From NCBI GenBank assembly GCA_013368315.1, contig JAACJM010000052.1, forward strand, positions 403,475 to 467,474: a stretch of 64,000 bases of DNA. Reading direction: 5' to 3'. The translations under genes were made by a program, and so were the position numbers. A model generated the notes under the pieces. It did no database searches, had not been told where the DNA came from, and was given only the letters and a program-made list of their open reading frames with translations. This document shows, piece by piece, positions 46,624-57,704 of this stretch. Positions within the stretch are counted from its first letter, which is position 1. Each line of letters opens with the position of its first letter. Source of the stretch: Tetrapyrgos nigripes. Taxonomy: Eukaryota; Basidiomycota; Agaricomycetes; Agaricales; Campanellaceae.

Positions 46624-47180
46624 TCACTGCCATTTTCGTCTGTTCTTTTCGGAGCCCCTCTGCCTTCTCGGTAACGAAAGTTTGTCGCAATATTCTGCCC
46701 ACACCTGAAGACCACGGTCCTGTTTGAACATAGTCAGTTACTTATGACCTGGAAGAAAAAAAGAGTGAAATCCGTACGTCGTCGGTCATCCAGTCTCGAT
46801 ACATACCGCACGCTGCTTGGAATTCCTTTGAGGCATTTTCATACTCGTCCTGCTTGTGGAATACGTGTGCAAGCTTTACATGCGCCTTCAACTCGGCCAC
46901 TGTTCCCTTTGCAGCTCGCAAGAGCGTCTGTCAAGAGTTCCTCAGCTTTCTTCAAATTCCCCTTTTGTCGTTCTTCAGCCAAGTCAAGGATATTAACTTT
47001 GTCGTCGTGAGATGCGGGATTGGGAACATCTGGGACATATCCGAAAGCCTGCAAGCTTCTGTTAGCCATTCGAGGCCTCGGGCAGCTTCTGCTGGAGAGA
47101 ATCCAAAATTTATCAACTTCGGCACCGTTAACAATGAAATTTGTGAATAGATGGAATTTTGAGACCGTTATTTGTCTCAT
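46624..47180 (-). pseudogene. Possible TPR-like gene fragment
   Basis: Minus-strand pieces read VNILDLAEERQKGNLKKAEE, LLTDALASCKG, then in another frame TVAELKAHVKLAHVFHKQDE and YENASKEFQAAC. Together they look like a tetratricopeptide helix pair. One extra A near 46915 would explain the frame change; a splice acceptor nearby (TTGACAG) is an alternative. After a GTATGT donor, a last exon (DRGLQVWAEYCDKLS) ends at a stop at 46624-46626. No upstream start is convincing. Confidence 0.4.
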
Positions 47181-47566
47181 ATATGACCTTGGAATTGTAC
47201 ATCGCCTGCCCTCTGAACTTGAATACTAAGGCCGTTCAGAATGTGAAGCCGAATACCAAATTTCCGCCTTCAGGAACGACTCGAAAGGTGTCGTCATTGA
47301 TCGAAAGAGAGAAATCAGTAGTTGGTGTACCATCTTAATATTACCATGGCTACTGTCTGCCATATAAGGTGTTGTCGTTGACCAGATTGGACAGCCCATC
47401 CCAGAAGGAGGGTAGAGCTAATGGTACATTGCCGTGGCTACTGTCTGCCAAATGCAGGTTCTTCAGTCCACGATCGAGGCAACTGACCCACTCACTGTTT
47501 TCATTGCGTCACCGTCATTTCCGAGACAACATTCTCATACCAGCTCCTTCACTGATAGCGCAGCAA
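47181..47566. other. Intergenic region
   Basis: Promoter side of the next gene. A phrase near 47342-47365 (ACCATGGCTACTGTCTGCCA) recurs in slightly altered form near 47430-47450 (CCGTGGCTACTGTCTGCCA), a short direct repeat about 85 bases apart. No gene seen. Confidence 0.45.
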
Positions 47567-48294
47567 ATGGCAACCCACGTCTTTTCCCCTGGCTCAGAAG
47601 ACCGTCTGTTGGTGATCCTTGGCAGGTCGAACGAAGGCCCAGTGGAACTTGAAGGTGAGTATTGGTCGTTTGAGGATTTTCATTGGACTGACATGTGGTG
47701 GCGGCTTCAGGTGCGGCGCTAGTGGGCCACTTGCGGAACTTGTTGGTGCCAGCTGCGACATCCGATTATCAAGTCTATATCAGCAGTACCTCCGAGTCAG
47801 AAGCCGCTGTGCCAATGTTCGGGATCTTCTGCTTATACCATTCTTCCACTTCCGTGATCAGTGAAAATTTCACCGACGAGGTGAAATGCACGCTGGAGTC
47901 GGCCAAGTCGGGATTAGGTCTGGACTGTCGGTTGTACAGTACCCACAGCCAGAATCCTGTTGCACTGACTAATAGTATGCCAATGACACATACTCTAGTC
48001 TTTAATGCCATGACACCCAGCACTGCCTCTGAGCAGTCATTCAATGACTGGTACGCTGAAGAGCATATTCCGTTGCTCAGCCGCGTCCCAGGATGGCTCG
48101 CGTCACGTCGGTTCAAACTCATCTCTGCTACGATGAAAGCCCCAGCCTATCTCGCACTGCATGCCTTCACTAGTGTGTCGGCTTTTGAGCAGCGCGAGTA
48201 CGAAGCTGCCACGAATACACCGTGGAGGACGGAAGTGATTGGTCAAGTGATTGAGAAGGAACGGATTGTGCTGGAGAGACGTAGAAACTACTAG
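47567..48294 (+). CDS. EthD-like / dimeric alpha-beta barrel protein
   Basis: Two exons (47567-47654, 47711-48294) around a 56-base intron join exactly to 223 residues. The C-terminal half carries a ferredoxin-like dimeric barrel signature (FNDWYAEEHIPLLSRVPGWL, then YLALHAFTSVSAFEQREYE and TPWRTEVIGQVIEKERIVLE). This is typical of EthD-type and related small enzymes of fungal secondary metabolism. The N-terminal half (GALVGHLRNLLVPAATSDYQ) is likely a second, more diverged barrel repeat. There is no signal peptide. No biosynthetic cluster is visible nearby, so the substrate is open. Confidence 0.7.
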
Positions 48295-48655
48295 ATAGTT
48301 TAGGACAAAGGATGTAATTTTTTGCGAGTCATGGAAATTGGAATGCATTGGGGATGACAAAGGGAGAGCGTGACTCGAGTAGACGTTTCGCCTGTTCGTT
48401 TATAAGTGGACGGCGAACAGCCCAACACATGGTGTTTGCCTAGTCCTCCACTTTCTCCCACCAACTTGTCTTTCCCTCCATTTCTGTCCTTTTACGACTT
48501 GACTCTTTCCCTGGTTTTCCGACAAAGCAGATTGGGCTTGACTGCGACCGCACCGCACCGGTGGTACTTGTACGAGACATTTCCTGCAAGCTTGCATACT
48601 CATTCTGATTCACCGCAACCCCCAGAAGCAGTCAAGTTCCGAGTACACTCAATCG
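48295..48655. other. Intergenic region
   Basis: Promoter of the next gene. A frame from 48406 (MDGEQPNTWCLPSPPLSPTN) overlaps the next gene out of frame and has no support. Confidence 0.4.
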
Positions 48656-50434
48656 ATGTTAGGTTCCGCCCCCGTAATGACCGACGTGGATCTGAACGAC
48701 TGGGTCGTTGTTTCCCGGCAATGGTGGCGGACCCCATCTACAACTGTCTCATGGGCATACAACCAACCGAAATCCTCCAAACGGTTGTATGCCAGAGCTC
48801 CTCACCGTCCCGAATTGCTCACTCGCAAGGACTCGACAACCTCCCGACAATTAGGCGCTGGATTCCACGGTCAGGACGAGGCGCATGAGATGGAGTTGAA
48901 TGAGGGCCTTGTAGGGGTCAGAGGTGTTTTTGATGTGCTGAGCGTGTATGAAGGGCATGTAGGAATCAAGGTGGTCAAGGAGAAACCTCAGCCGGATTTG
49001 TCTCGCAAGGTCGACGAGAAAGAGGTTGCCTTACATCAGACGCGTTGGCGCGAACTCATGGAGAACTTTGTCGGAGATCTTCCAGAGCAGACAAGCGACA
49101 GCTCAGATAGCGAGGGCTCTGGTTCCCCGCTATTCTCTAGCTTTGAGAGCAGTCGCTCGTCTGTTTCTTCCTTCGAAGTCTCTGAATGGGAACGGGATCA
49201 TTCCATGTCTATGCCATCTACACCGAAAGCAAAAGCTCCTCGTTCTCGCCTCGAGGACTGGGTGTCGCCAAGGGAAACGAGGAGTTGCAACCTCAGTCCA
49301 TTCGGTGCTTCGCCTTCCAAACGACTCAATGCATCGGCAATAGCTTTTGTTCCACAGTTACCCCGGCCCGAATCTCAGCCCGCTCCTTCACGCAATTTCT
49401 CTGATTCTTCCCCACAGACTTCCGCGAGCTCTTCTTCCCCGCCTCTTCTCGATTTCACTTTCCCCTCGCTTAACGTTCCTTCTATCCCCAAACTCAAGAT
49501 TGAGAAGGATGATCAAGGGTTCTACACCGGTATCGAAGAAGATGGTTCTGGTGCCCACTCTAAAACGCGTACGACTGCGCTCCTCCCAGCGTTCCTTCAG
49601 GAGGAGAGTCCTCGTCGCAAACTACCTTCACGAACTCGTGCCATGGTCGACAGATTACGGTCCACGCCATCCCAACCCATTCTAGGTCCATTAGATCATC
49701 ATCTAGACCGTGCGTCTGGGTCCGAGAGCGAAGCCGATACAGATTTGCGCTCTTCGACGCCTTCAATTGTCGATGATGGAGAAGGTTGGATCGACGTGGA
49801 TACCTCTACCAATACTTCGGAAAACTCAATAGCCGCTAGAGCCCAACGCAAGCGTGACTTGTTCCTTGCTCTGAATAAACATCAGCGCAGTGAATCCAGT
49901 CTCACTTCTTCGACGTCACCGGAGCAGGCAGAGCCGCCTGAGCTGTCGTCATCCACTGTGACAGAATATGTCAATGACGACGGGTGGATCGAAAGCATAC
50001 CGCAGGCTCAGACCAAGAAATTCCGCAGACGACCACCTAGGAGACCTGGAGCGGCTAAACTTGCAGAAATTTCGAGTACCCTTGGAGGGACTACACCAGT
50101 CTTTCCTACTCTTAATCCCACAGGTCCTGGATCCCAAGAACATAAATCGCGTTCTTCGGTTCCCAGTGTCGCCACTCCTCGAGCACCTGTTTCCCAAGTC
50201 CCAGCTCCAGTCCCGGTATCTTACGTGTATGGTGGATACCCTGTGATGGCTCCTATGCATTATCCGCCACCCTATCCTCCAGTTATGCAGTATCCTGGTG
50301 TACAGCCGGCTCTTCATCAAAGAACGCCGAGTCTGGTCCCTCCAGTAGGATATGCGCCGTCAGGAAAGGCGCCATTCGTACCTCCCCAACCTATGTACTA
50401 CCCTCCTTCATCAGGGATCAGACCCATGTGGTAA
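48656..50434 (+). CDS. Long disordered protein, unknown function
   Basis: Single exon of 592 residues from the ATG at 48656 (MLGSAPVMTDVDLNDWVVVS); the second Met (MTDVDL, 48677) may be the start. The N-terminal 110 residues look the most ordered (VGVRGVFDVLSVYEGHVGIK). The rest is Ser/Pro/Glu-rich, with several short acidic-Trp motifs (DGEGWIDVD, DDGWIESIP), a basic patch (KKFRRRPPRRPGAAK), and a Pro/Tyr-rich tail (YPPPYPPVMQYPGVQ). No domain recognised. The long open frame and biased but protein-like composition support a real gene, perhaps an adaptor with linear motifs. Confidence 0.65.
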   Translation: MLGSAPVMTDVDLNDWVVVSRQWWRTPSTTVSWAYNQPKSSKRLYARAPHRPELLTRKDSTTSRQLGAGFHGQDEAHEMELNEGLVGVRGVFDVLSVYEGHVGIKVVKEKPQPDLSRKVDEKEVALHQTRWRELMENFVGDLPEQTSDSSDSEGSGSPLFSSFESSRSSVSSFEVSEWERDHSMSMPSTPKAKAPRSRLEDWVSPRETRSCNLSPFGASPSKRLNASAIAFVPQLPRPESQPAPSRNFSDSSPQTSASSSSPPLLDFTFPSLNVPSIPKLKIEKDDQGFYTGIEEDGSGAHSKTRTTALLPAFLQEESPRRKLPSRTRAMVDRLRSTPSQPILGPLDHHLDRASGSESEADTDLRSSTPSIVDDGEGWIDVDTSTNTSENSIAARAQRKRDLFLALNKHQRSESSLTSSTSPEQAEPPELSSSTVTEYVNDDGWIESIPQAQTKKFRRRPPRRPGAAKLAEISSTLGGTTPVFPTLNPTGPGSQEHKSRSSVPSVATPRAPVSQVPAPVPVSYVYGGYPVMAPMHYPPPYPPVMQYPGVQPALHQRTPSLVPPVGYAPSGKAPFVPPQPMYYPPSSGIRPMW

Positions 50435-51040
50435 TCTTTTTCATGTTGTACAGTAGACCAGAGGCCCTTCAAATCCACCCAACTCTTGGACGAACCTCTT
50501 ACGCATTTTTCTTGTCTTACAATTTTGTTGCATTCCTTCTTGGTTATTTCTTGTTCTATTCGACTGACAGTGACGACTAAAAATTCTTCCTTTCGTTTTT
50601 CTTGCATCAATCTATATAAATACATGGTATCCTCGGTTGTGTAAAGCACTCTATGCATCTTTTCTCTCCTCTGTTTCATTCCTCTTTTATTATTCTCTCT
50701 GTTGCTGTCCTGATACATAAACCAACATTTTGCATCATTTCTCGTATTTACTTATCTGTGTATAGCATCGTAAATAAGTAGTTAGCGAATTCAATACGTG
50801 TTTCTGTCCAAATTTTCGCGTGAGACGCGTAGAGCGAGAGAAAAAGTTGATTTACGACCCTTACCAACGTCGCGGTCAGGCAGGGGTTGGGAGTGACCGG
50901 GCTATGCTGTCGAGGACGCTGTTGGCAAGAGGACTGAACAGATATGGCTATTTCCCCCGACGCCATCTGATAAGACTCTCGCTGACTCGACCAAATTTCC
51001 TTTCTTTACATCTCCCATCTCGTCCCCTGTCTTCTTCTTC
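50435..51040. other. Intergenic region and possible 5' end of the synthetase gene
   Basis: The first 400 bases are T-rich, with no gene. A frame from the ATG at about 50904 (MLSRTLLARGLNRYGYFPRR) is basic and amphipathic like a mitochondrial targeting peptide. It runs into the first exon of the prolyl-tRNA synthetase but in a different frame from the enzyme. Confidence 0.35.
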
Positions 51041-53527
51041 CATGGACGCTCGTAACGCAGTCTCTGGCTGCTCTCTCCCTCAAGCCCTACCGCGACCGTC
51101 TCCCATAAACCAACCGATTCCCCAGCTGCCTGGAAAGATGCTCTTTCCTCCACCACCGGCGTCCCAGCTTCTTTCGAGTTGATCAAGACTCTTGTCTACA
51201 AACCCAAAACCGCAAAAACAGCGACTCCCATCCCTGTCGTCGTGATTACTCGTGATTCGGCCAATGCTAACTCTAATGTCATCGGGAAAAGGCTGAATCT
51301 CAAAGAGTTGAGGATGGCTTCAGAGGATTTGTTGACAGAGTTCTTTGCACTTGATAAGGATTCTCGTATGTGTCTGAACGACTCGTTGCTTGTTCTTCAC
51401 TAAACAAACCTCTTCACAGTCTCTCCTCTCGCTCTTAACGAGAAAACTTTCCCCAAAGTAACCACCGTCGTCGATGCATCGATTGCGTCCTCGGATGTCT
51501 TTGCCGTACATGCTCTCTCCTCTGATTCTACTGTCTTCCTATCTGGGTCGGATATCATCAAGTACCTGAAAAGTCTCGAGACCGAAGAGGTGAAAGTCAA
51601 CGAGATGGATTTCGCTGCCCAGGAGCCCGCTGCTGCTCCTTCAAAAGCTCAGAAGGAAAAGGAGGATGCAAAGATTGATGGTGCAGTACAGATTGCTATT
51701 GGTGTCAAGAAGGAGGTGGATTTTCCTACGTGGTATACCAATGTAAGTGCTCCATCTCAAACGCGAGTCTGGCTTTGCTAAATGGTGTCTTTGAATTATC
51801 TAGGTCTTGATCAAGGCAGACATGTTGGACTATTATAGCGTCAGCGGATGTTATATCCTCAAACCATGGTCGTATAGCATTTGGGAAGAGATTCAGAGTG
51901 TGTCCAGTTTGGTATTTTCGCCGTCTGTATCATACTAATCCGTTTTGAAGAATGGTTTGACGCGGAGATTAAGGAGCTTGGAGTACAAAACTCTTACTTC
52001 CCCATGTTCGTCTCCGCCAAAGTCCTTGAAAGGGAGAAGGATCATATTGAAGGTTTTTCTGCTGAAGTAGCTTGGGTCACCAGAGCGTGCGTTCCCTTTC
52101 TTTCCCAACTCGTGCACCATAATGATATTTTCGTTACAACATAGTGGCAAGTCTGAGCTTGAGGAACATATTGCTATCCGTCCTACCTCTGAAACCGTCA
52201 TGTACCCCTACTACGCCAAATGGATTAAATCCCACCGCGACCTTCCTCTCAAACTCAACCAATGGAACAGTGTCGTCCGTTGGGAATTTAAAAACCCCCA
52301 GCCCTTCCTCCGTACCCGTGAATTCTTATGGCAAGAAGGTCACACCGCCCACCTCACCAAACCCGAAGCCGAAATCGAAGTTCGCCAAATTCTCGACCTC
52401 TACAGACGGGTATACGAAGAACTCCTTGCTGTCCCCGTTGTCCCTGGTATCAAATCCGAAAAGGAAAAGTTTGCAGGTGGTTTGTATACTACTACCGTTG
52501 AAGGATTTATCCCTACCACTGGACGAGGTATCCAAGCTGGCACCTCTCACTGTCTCGGACAAAACTTTTCCAGACCCGAAATGTTCGATATCACTGTCGA
52601 AGACCCCAATGACCCAACTGGTCAAGGAAAAATCCACGCTTGGCAAAACTCGTGGGGTTTGTCTACGAGGACGATTGGTGTTATGGTCATGGTGCATGGT
52701 GATAACCAGGGATTGGTTTTGCCTCCGAGGGTGGCGAGTATTCAGGTGGTTATCGTCCCTTGTGGGATTACGGTCAAGACGACGGATGAACAGAGGGCAG
52801 AGATTAACCAAGCTTGTGATGACCTTGCCAAGTCGTTCAAGAAGGCTGGAATTAGGGCAAAGGCTGATTTGAGAGATGGGTATACTCCTGGGTATAAGTT
52901 TAATGACTGGGAACAAAAGGTGTGTTATGATTCCAATTCTTTATATGTATGCATGGGTGTCTCTAATTCGTTTTGACTATATATAGGGTGTCCCTCTCCG
53001 TCTCGAAATCGGCCCCAACGATCTCGCTAAAAAACAAACCCTTTCCGTTCGTCGAGACACGGGAGCCAAGAACCCCATTCCCCTCGAAGGCCTTGAACAA
53101 GCCGTGTCCACGCTCCTCCAAACCATTCAAAACGACATGTTTAAACGTGCACAGGACGCCTACTATTCCCGTCTCAAGCAAGTGACCAAGTGGGAAGACC
53201 TCGTTCCGACACTTGACGCTAAATCGTTGCGGTCATCCCTTGGTGTGAGGTTGAGGCTTGTGAAGATGATATCAAGGAGAGGAGTGCTAAAGCGTTAGTG
53301 TTTTATTTTATCTTCTTACTCGTTAATGTCTGGTTGGCTGACCTGCCCTTTTTCTTTTTTACAGTGCAGAAGAACAAGCAGACGAACGCGCTCCTTCTGC
53401 TGGTGCCAAGTCACTTTGCATTCCCTTTGACCAGTCCATGTGGACCCCCATAGAGCCTGGCAAGACTAAATGCCCGGCATGTGGCAAAGATGCGAAACGC
53501 TGGACGATGTTTGGACGGTCTTATTAG
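51041..53527 (+). CDS. Prolyl-tRNA synthetase, with two frame breaks
   Basis: Class II eukaryote-type prolyl-tRNA synthetase, which charges tRNA-Pro. An N-terminal YbaK/editing-like domain ([40 protein letters not shown]) leads into the catalytic core: [65 protein letters not shown] (motif 2), [14 protein letters not shown]. The anticodon-binding domain follows, then the zinc-type end [18 protein letters not shown]. Introns are 51366-51419, 51743-51803, 51898-51950, 52087-52144, 52920-52986 and 53294-53364. Two one-base losses are needed for a full reading, each in a homopolymer. One is near 51100 (between KPYRDRLP and [10 protein letters not shown]). The other is near 53222 (AAA run between TLDAK and [15 protein letters not shown]). 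An essential gene is unlikely to be broken twice, so base-calling error is suspected. The first exon start is unresolved. Confidence 0.85.
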
Positions 53528-54345
53528 ATGGCCGTCTTTTCATTGACTCTAGAGTCATGGCGTATGTAGACAAGAAGGAAGAATAAGTGCTTGTGCTCAT
53601 GCTCTGCTGTCCGTACTTAGTGTAGTTTCTATCTGTACTTTTGGGTATTCTGGTATCGGTATCGGCAGACGTATTTACGTAGTATCAGAAAAGAAATAAT
53701 CATATTATCCTAGCTCTTTATTTGGGGTGTCGACGACGCATTTTCTCAGCTGGCCATAAGATCAGTCAGCTTGTCAGAGCATCATGAACTTCAAGAAGGT
53801 CAATCGTTGATCAATAGTCCGTTCCAGTGGCAAGTAGTAGTCCTCACTGCTCCTCAAGTAGTCCTTGGGTAGTCCTGTAGTACTTAGCCGCGTCGCTTTT
53901 GGCGGCGTGGCAGGTTATTAGTAATCAATGCCCGAAATGGAAATACACAGTCGCTGTCGCGTCAACGCGTCCTGAGCCACACCACCATCTCCTATGCCTC
54001 CCACCCTTTCGTTTCGCTCTAGCGAAGGCCAGCAAGCCCTCAAAACGATAGTGACCAAGCTAATACCTCACTGGACCACTGAACCACTGGATTATGCGAT
54101 TTTCAAGCCGAGTACATCTCGCTCATCAGGATTTACTTATTCGCAATTATGGCTCCTGGTCGCTACAATGTCCCATGAAAACCATCGAGCTAGGCTATTG
54201 TTTCTTCCTTTTCAAGAACGTTCCCAAGACATACAATCGACGTATAGCGCCTTGGCCCCAAACAATTACATCCGGACCATATCGACTTTTTTTAGAATGA
54301 TGAACATTGTCGGGCCACCATGCCAGCTTAGAAACTTACGTCCAC
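53528..54345. other. Intergenic region, no supported gene
   Basis: Contains short repeats of GTAGTCCT (near 53840-53880). An ATG-started frame at 53994-54398 (MPPTLSFRSSEGQQALKTIV) has no recognisable motif, and I do not call it. Confidence 0.4.
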
Positions 54346-54600
54346 TGATACTACTTTATGGCAACACGAAAAGAAAAACAGAAGCGCTTTTGACATAAGG
54401 TCGGACAATGGCTCAATCACTACCATATTCCAAACCATCCCGGTAGCTCGCCTCCCGGGGAGTTCAATAGCGAGGAACCCTTGTACTCTTTTGATACTAT
54501 GCAACACGAAAAGAACAACATAACGGCTTTGATATAAGGCCGATGATGCAGAACAATGGCTCAATCACCACCATACTCCAAACCACCTCCGGCCTCCCCA
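54346..54600. repeat. Tandem duplication of about 140 bases
   Basis: The phrases GCAACACGAAAAGAA and ACAATGGCTCAATCAC occur at about 54361 and 54405, and again at about 54501 and 54553, with AT-rich divergence between them. Each copy also contains a CCATA.TCCAAACCA block. Non-coding. Confidence 0.7.
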
Positions 54601-55024
54601 GTCAGCGCAACACTAGTGTCACGCGGAAGATACAAACAATTGCAAATAAAAAAGGAGCGCTTAATGGGTACATGAAAAGTGGGGTATAAGATTCGTCCTT
54701 CATTTCATTCGGACTCGTAATAATGAAAGCGGAGTGACGGCTGGAATGAGCCAACTGAACAGATTCACACATCCATTATTGACAGGAACCATTTGCGCTC
54801 AAGTCCTAGTTGGTTAGTTGACAGGGAGAATGAGTTCCATGCAGCTGAATGTGGCCTTCTGACCATCAGATGCCGATTGTCCTTCTACAGATCTCATTTG
54901 AAAACCGTCCTACCGCTGGAGTGGGTCCGAAGTCACTTAAATATATCTCCCGAGTCCCTCATGGGTCGCTCTATTCACAGCTACTTCCCCTCACAAATTC
55001 ATCTCTCTGCTAGTGGCAGAAACA
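54601..55024. promoter_or_regulatory. Upstream region of the vWA-lectin gene
   Basis: About 420 bases before the ATG at 55025. No gene. A TTAAATATATC stretch at about 54936 is a TATA-like candidate some 90 bases before the start. Confidence 0.35.
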
Positions 55025-57412
55025 ATGGCGAACGACCAATTGCTGTACGTATGGAAGTATGGGACTCTGAATATCATTGCTAACCTGGTTCTCATACCTC
55101 TCAGTGATCTCGTTTTCGTTCTCGACGCCACGGGAAGCATGGGTCCTTGGATCCGCTCTGCGGAGAACAGCATCAACAACATCGTCAAGCAGATTCACGA
55201 TTCCAACAAGCTTGCTTCTCCGTCTGCTCTCCGTGTCGGAGTCTTGGCTTATAGAGACGTCGAAAGCGAAAGTTTCGTCGAGTTTACTACAAAGCCTTTC
55301 CCGCTCACTTCCAATATCGACGAAGTACACAAGTTCTTGAAGCACCTCGGAGCTACTGGTGGTGGAGACGGACCCGAAGCCGTAGCCACGGCATTGGATG
55401 TGACACTCAACGACGCCAATGTAATGGGCTGGTTACCCTCCAGCAAGGGTGCTCACCGGATCATCGTTCATGTTACCGACGCGCCTCCTCACGGACTCGA
55501 GGATGGTGATCCCAGTGAGTTACTAGTTCACTACAAACGGGATGATGCTCAATCATCTGCTTCAGAGAACCCTACGAAAGATGCAAAGACCGCCGGAATG
55601 TTCAAGAATATAATCAGAACGAACGAAATCATGAAAAAGAATAGCTTCACCTACGTATGGCTATTTTGTTCATTCGCCTGGTCTGCAGCTAATGCTCCTC
55701 ATTAGTTCGTGGTATCTTGCGGTGAAATGGGGAAAATCTACAAGGTGTGTCTCTCGTGTCCCGCTCTGTGGATTCCTGGCGCTAATCGTCTTCTATATAC
55801 AGTGGGCTGTCCCATTCTACCGACGAGCAACGTCAGGAAACGGGTACATGCTTCCCTTAGTTCGCGCCGATCTTCTTCCGAATGCAATCACAGCTCTCGC
55901 GCTCGAGAGTTTAGCTCTTGACACCGCGTTGGAGGAAATGAGAGAAGAACTAAAGAAACTCAGCGGCGGCGAGAAGCCTTCCTTCGCCAACGACGAGACT
56001 ATACCGAAGGATAGGCCAACATTTGACGCGCTCTTACACACCGTCGTTGCACCGGCAATGACGGAAGGTCCCGAACACCGCAAGTTCACAACTACGGAAG
56101 TAAGTTTTGAGCTTTAGTTCGCAGCATAGAAGTCTGACTCTCTCAAAGGCCCCCATGACTGCGGAAAAGGCGATCAAAATTATCCACAAGATCTGTGAGG
56201 CGAAGGGAATGAAGGTGCCGACTTTGAAAACCAATATCTCTTACAACTTTACCGGGAACGCCCTCCATAACTGGAACATCATGGAAAGGGCAAAGACACA
56301 CGAAGACATTATCGGCGGACTCCCTACGGTGAGCAACGGCCCTTCCAAGTGGAAGAACGATCTCTAATGCCAAGGTGGTAGCCTGAGGGTATACCATTCA
56401 CCGGTTCTGGTGAACAAGCAGTGGAGATCGTCTACGAGCCCATTTCCGAAGCCCAGGTATGTCCATTTGGGCAAGAGTGTTGTGTTCAGGATCTGATGAT
56501 ACTGCCTTTCAGGTCGAGAGAATGGCCTACAGGTACAAAGCGAAGTACATAGATCCTCAGTCCAACAACCCTGCCGGGAAAATGGAGGCTGCTACCTTCA
56601 ACACGATGGAGGTCCGCCCGTGGCAGAATCCCCAGGCACACAACGTGGGCGCCATCCATCTAAAACTTCCCAACTCCTCCCCTCCGAATATTCTACTTGG
56701 TGTCAACTGGCTTGATATGAACACCCTTCGTATCAAGTCCCACGTCCTGGAAGTCACCAATAACAGAGTCAAAGTGGACCTAGAGTCCTGGGCGGACACC
56801 GTGCAGTATTCTGCGGGAGTTTCGTTGCTCAGCATCCCGAAAAGCGATACCGACATACAGTTTGGTCGATTCAACACGATGGATGATCACGCCTGGACGC
56901 AGCCGAAGAAGTCGACGACAAGGAGGATCACCTTTGCTCGCGCATATTCTACCCCTCCAAAGGTCGTCGTATGGCTCGAATCTGGTGATACTGGAGCTGC
57001 ACAGAACTGTCGCATCATCACGAAAGCAGAGGATATCACCACATCCGGGTTCACTCTTCACATTGATACGTGGGCGGATACCAATATTTGGTCTGGAGGA
57101 GCTTCCTGGTTTGCGTACTCCGCTAACAGGAAGGACATTCGTAGCGGCACTTTCAGCACCAACGATATTCGGGTTTGGAATAGTCCTCGATTAGAGAATA
57201 GCGCCAAAATCAATTTCAGTGGTGGGCCTTTGTCGAAGACGCCGCAGGTGTTCACTGCGTTGAATATGTTGGATATACAGAGAGGACGGAACATCCGAGT
57301 CAAGTTGAGGGTCACCGACGTTTCGTCTGGTGGGCTGACTTGGCATCTGGATAGCTGGGCTGATACGATTCAGTATGCTGCTGGAGCATCATATATCACG
57401 TTTGATCATTAG
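55025..57412 (+). CDS. von Willebrand A domain fused to three H-type lectin-like repeats
   Basis: Eight exons, with introns 55045-55104, 55515-55565, 55655-55705, 55745-55802, 56100-56148, 56329-56381 and 56457-56512, sum exactly to 669 residues. From about residue 8 a vWA domain shows the metal-site motif LVFVLDATGSM, then RVGVLAYRDVES, GGGDGPEAVATALD, and HRIIVHVTDAPPHG. A helical middle (ALALESLALDTALEEMREEL) links to the C-terminal 300 residues. These hold three related segments, each with a TFNTM or RFNTM or TFSTN start, an RPWQ/HAWT/RVWN block, and an ESWADT/DTWADT/DSWADT end: H-type lectin-like beta-sandwiches. There is no signal peptide, so a cytosolic sugar-binding protein is likely, as with other fungal defence lectins. 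That role is inference. Confidence 0.82.
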
Positions 57413-57484
57413 GGGTATTACTGTGTTGAGCAGGCTATGTTCTATATATGTACTGGGATGTTTAAAGTGCTTGTTAAAGTGAGT

Positions 57485-57704
57485 TGTTAGAGGCTAAGAG
57501 CGATGGGAGTTAGGAGAATTCCTTGTTATTAGAGGGCAATCTATGAGCCCTTTTATACTGTTCTATGATGTACATTACATGTGATACCTAAGAACAATAA
57601 GCTACAAACAATAAGATATGGACAATAAGTCAAATGAGATTCTTATCACATTATTGTTGTGTCTTATGTGTTGATGGCTGCTTATGTAATCTGCCAATTC
57701 AACA
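57485..57704 (-). mobile_element. Copia-type LTR in reverse orientation
   Basis: A 220-base unit that on the minus strand starts TGTTGAATTGGCAG and ends CTCTAACA, the TG...CA ends of an LTR. It is preceded on that strand by a purine tract GCAAGGGGGAG (57705-57715 on plus), as expected for the polypurine primer next to a 3' LTR. A TATAAAAGGG box is visible inside. The 5' LTR and coding region were not found, so the rest is deleted or replaced. It lies just 3' of the vWA-lectin gene. Confidence 0.65.

Noticed and set aside
53215..53230. Programmed frameshift in prolyl-tRNA synthetase
   Set aside because: No slippery heptamer or stimulator is evident, and the family is not known to use one; run-length error is simpler.
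53994..54398. Open frame of 134 codons on plus
   Set aside because: ATG-started but motif-free, with no splice support and next to repetitive DNA; not enough to call a gene.
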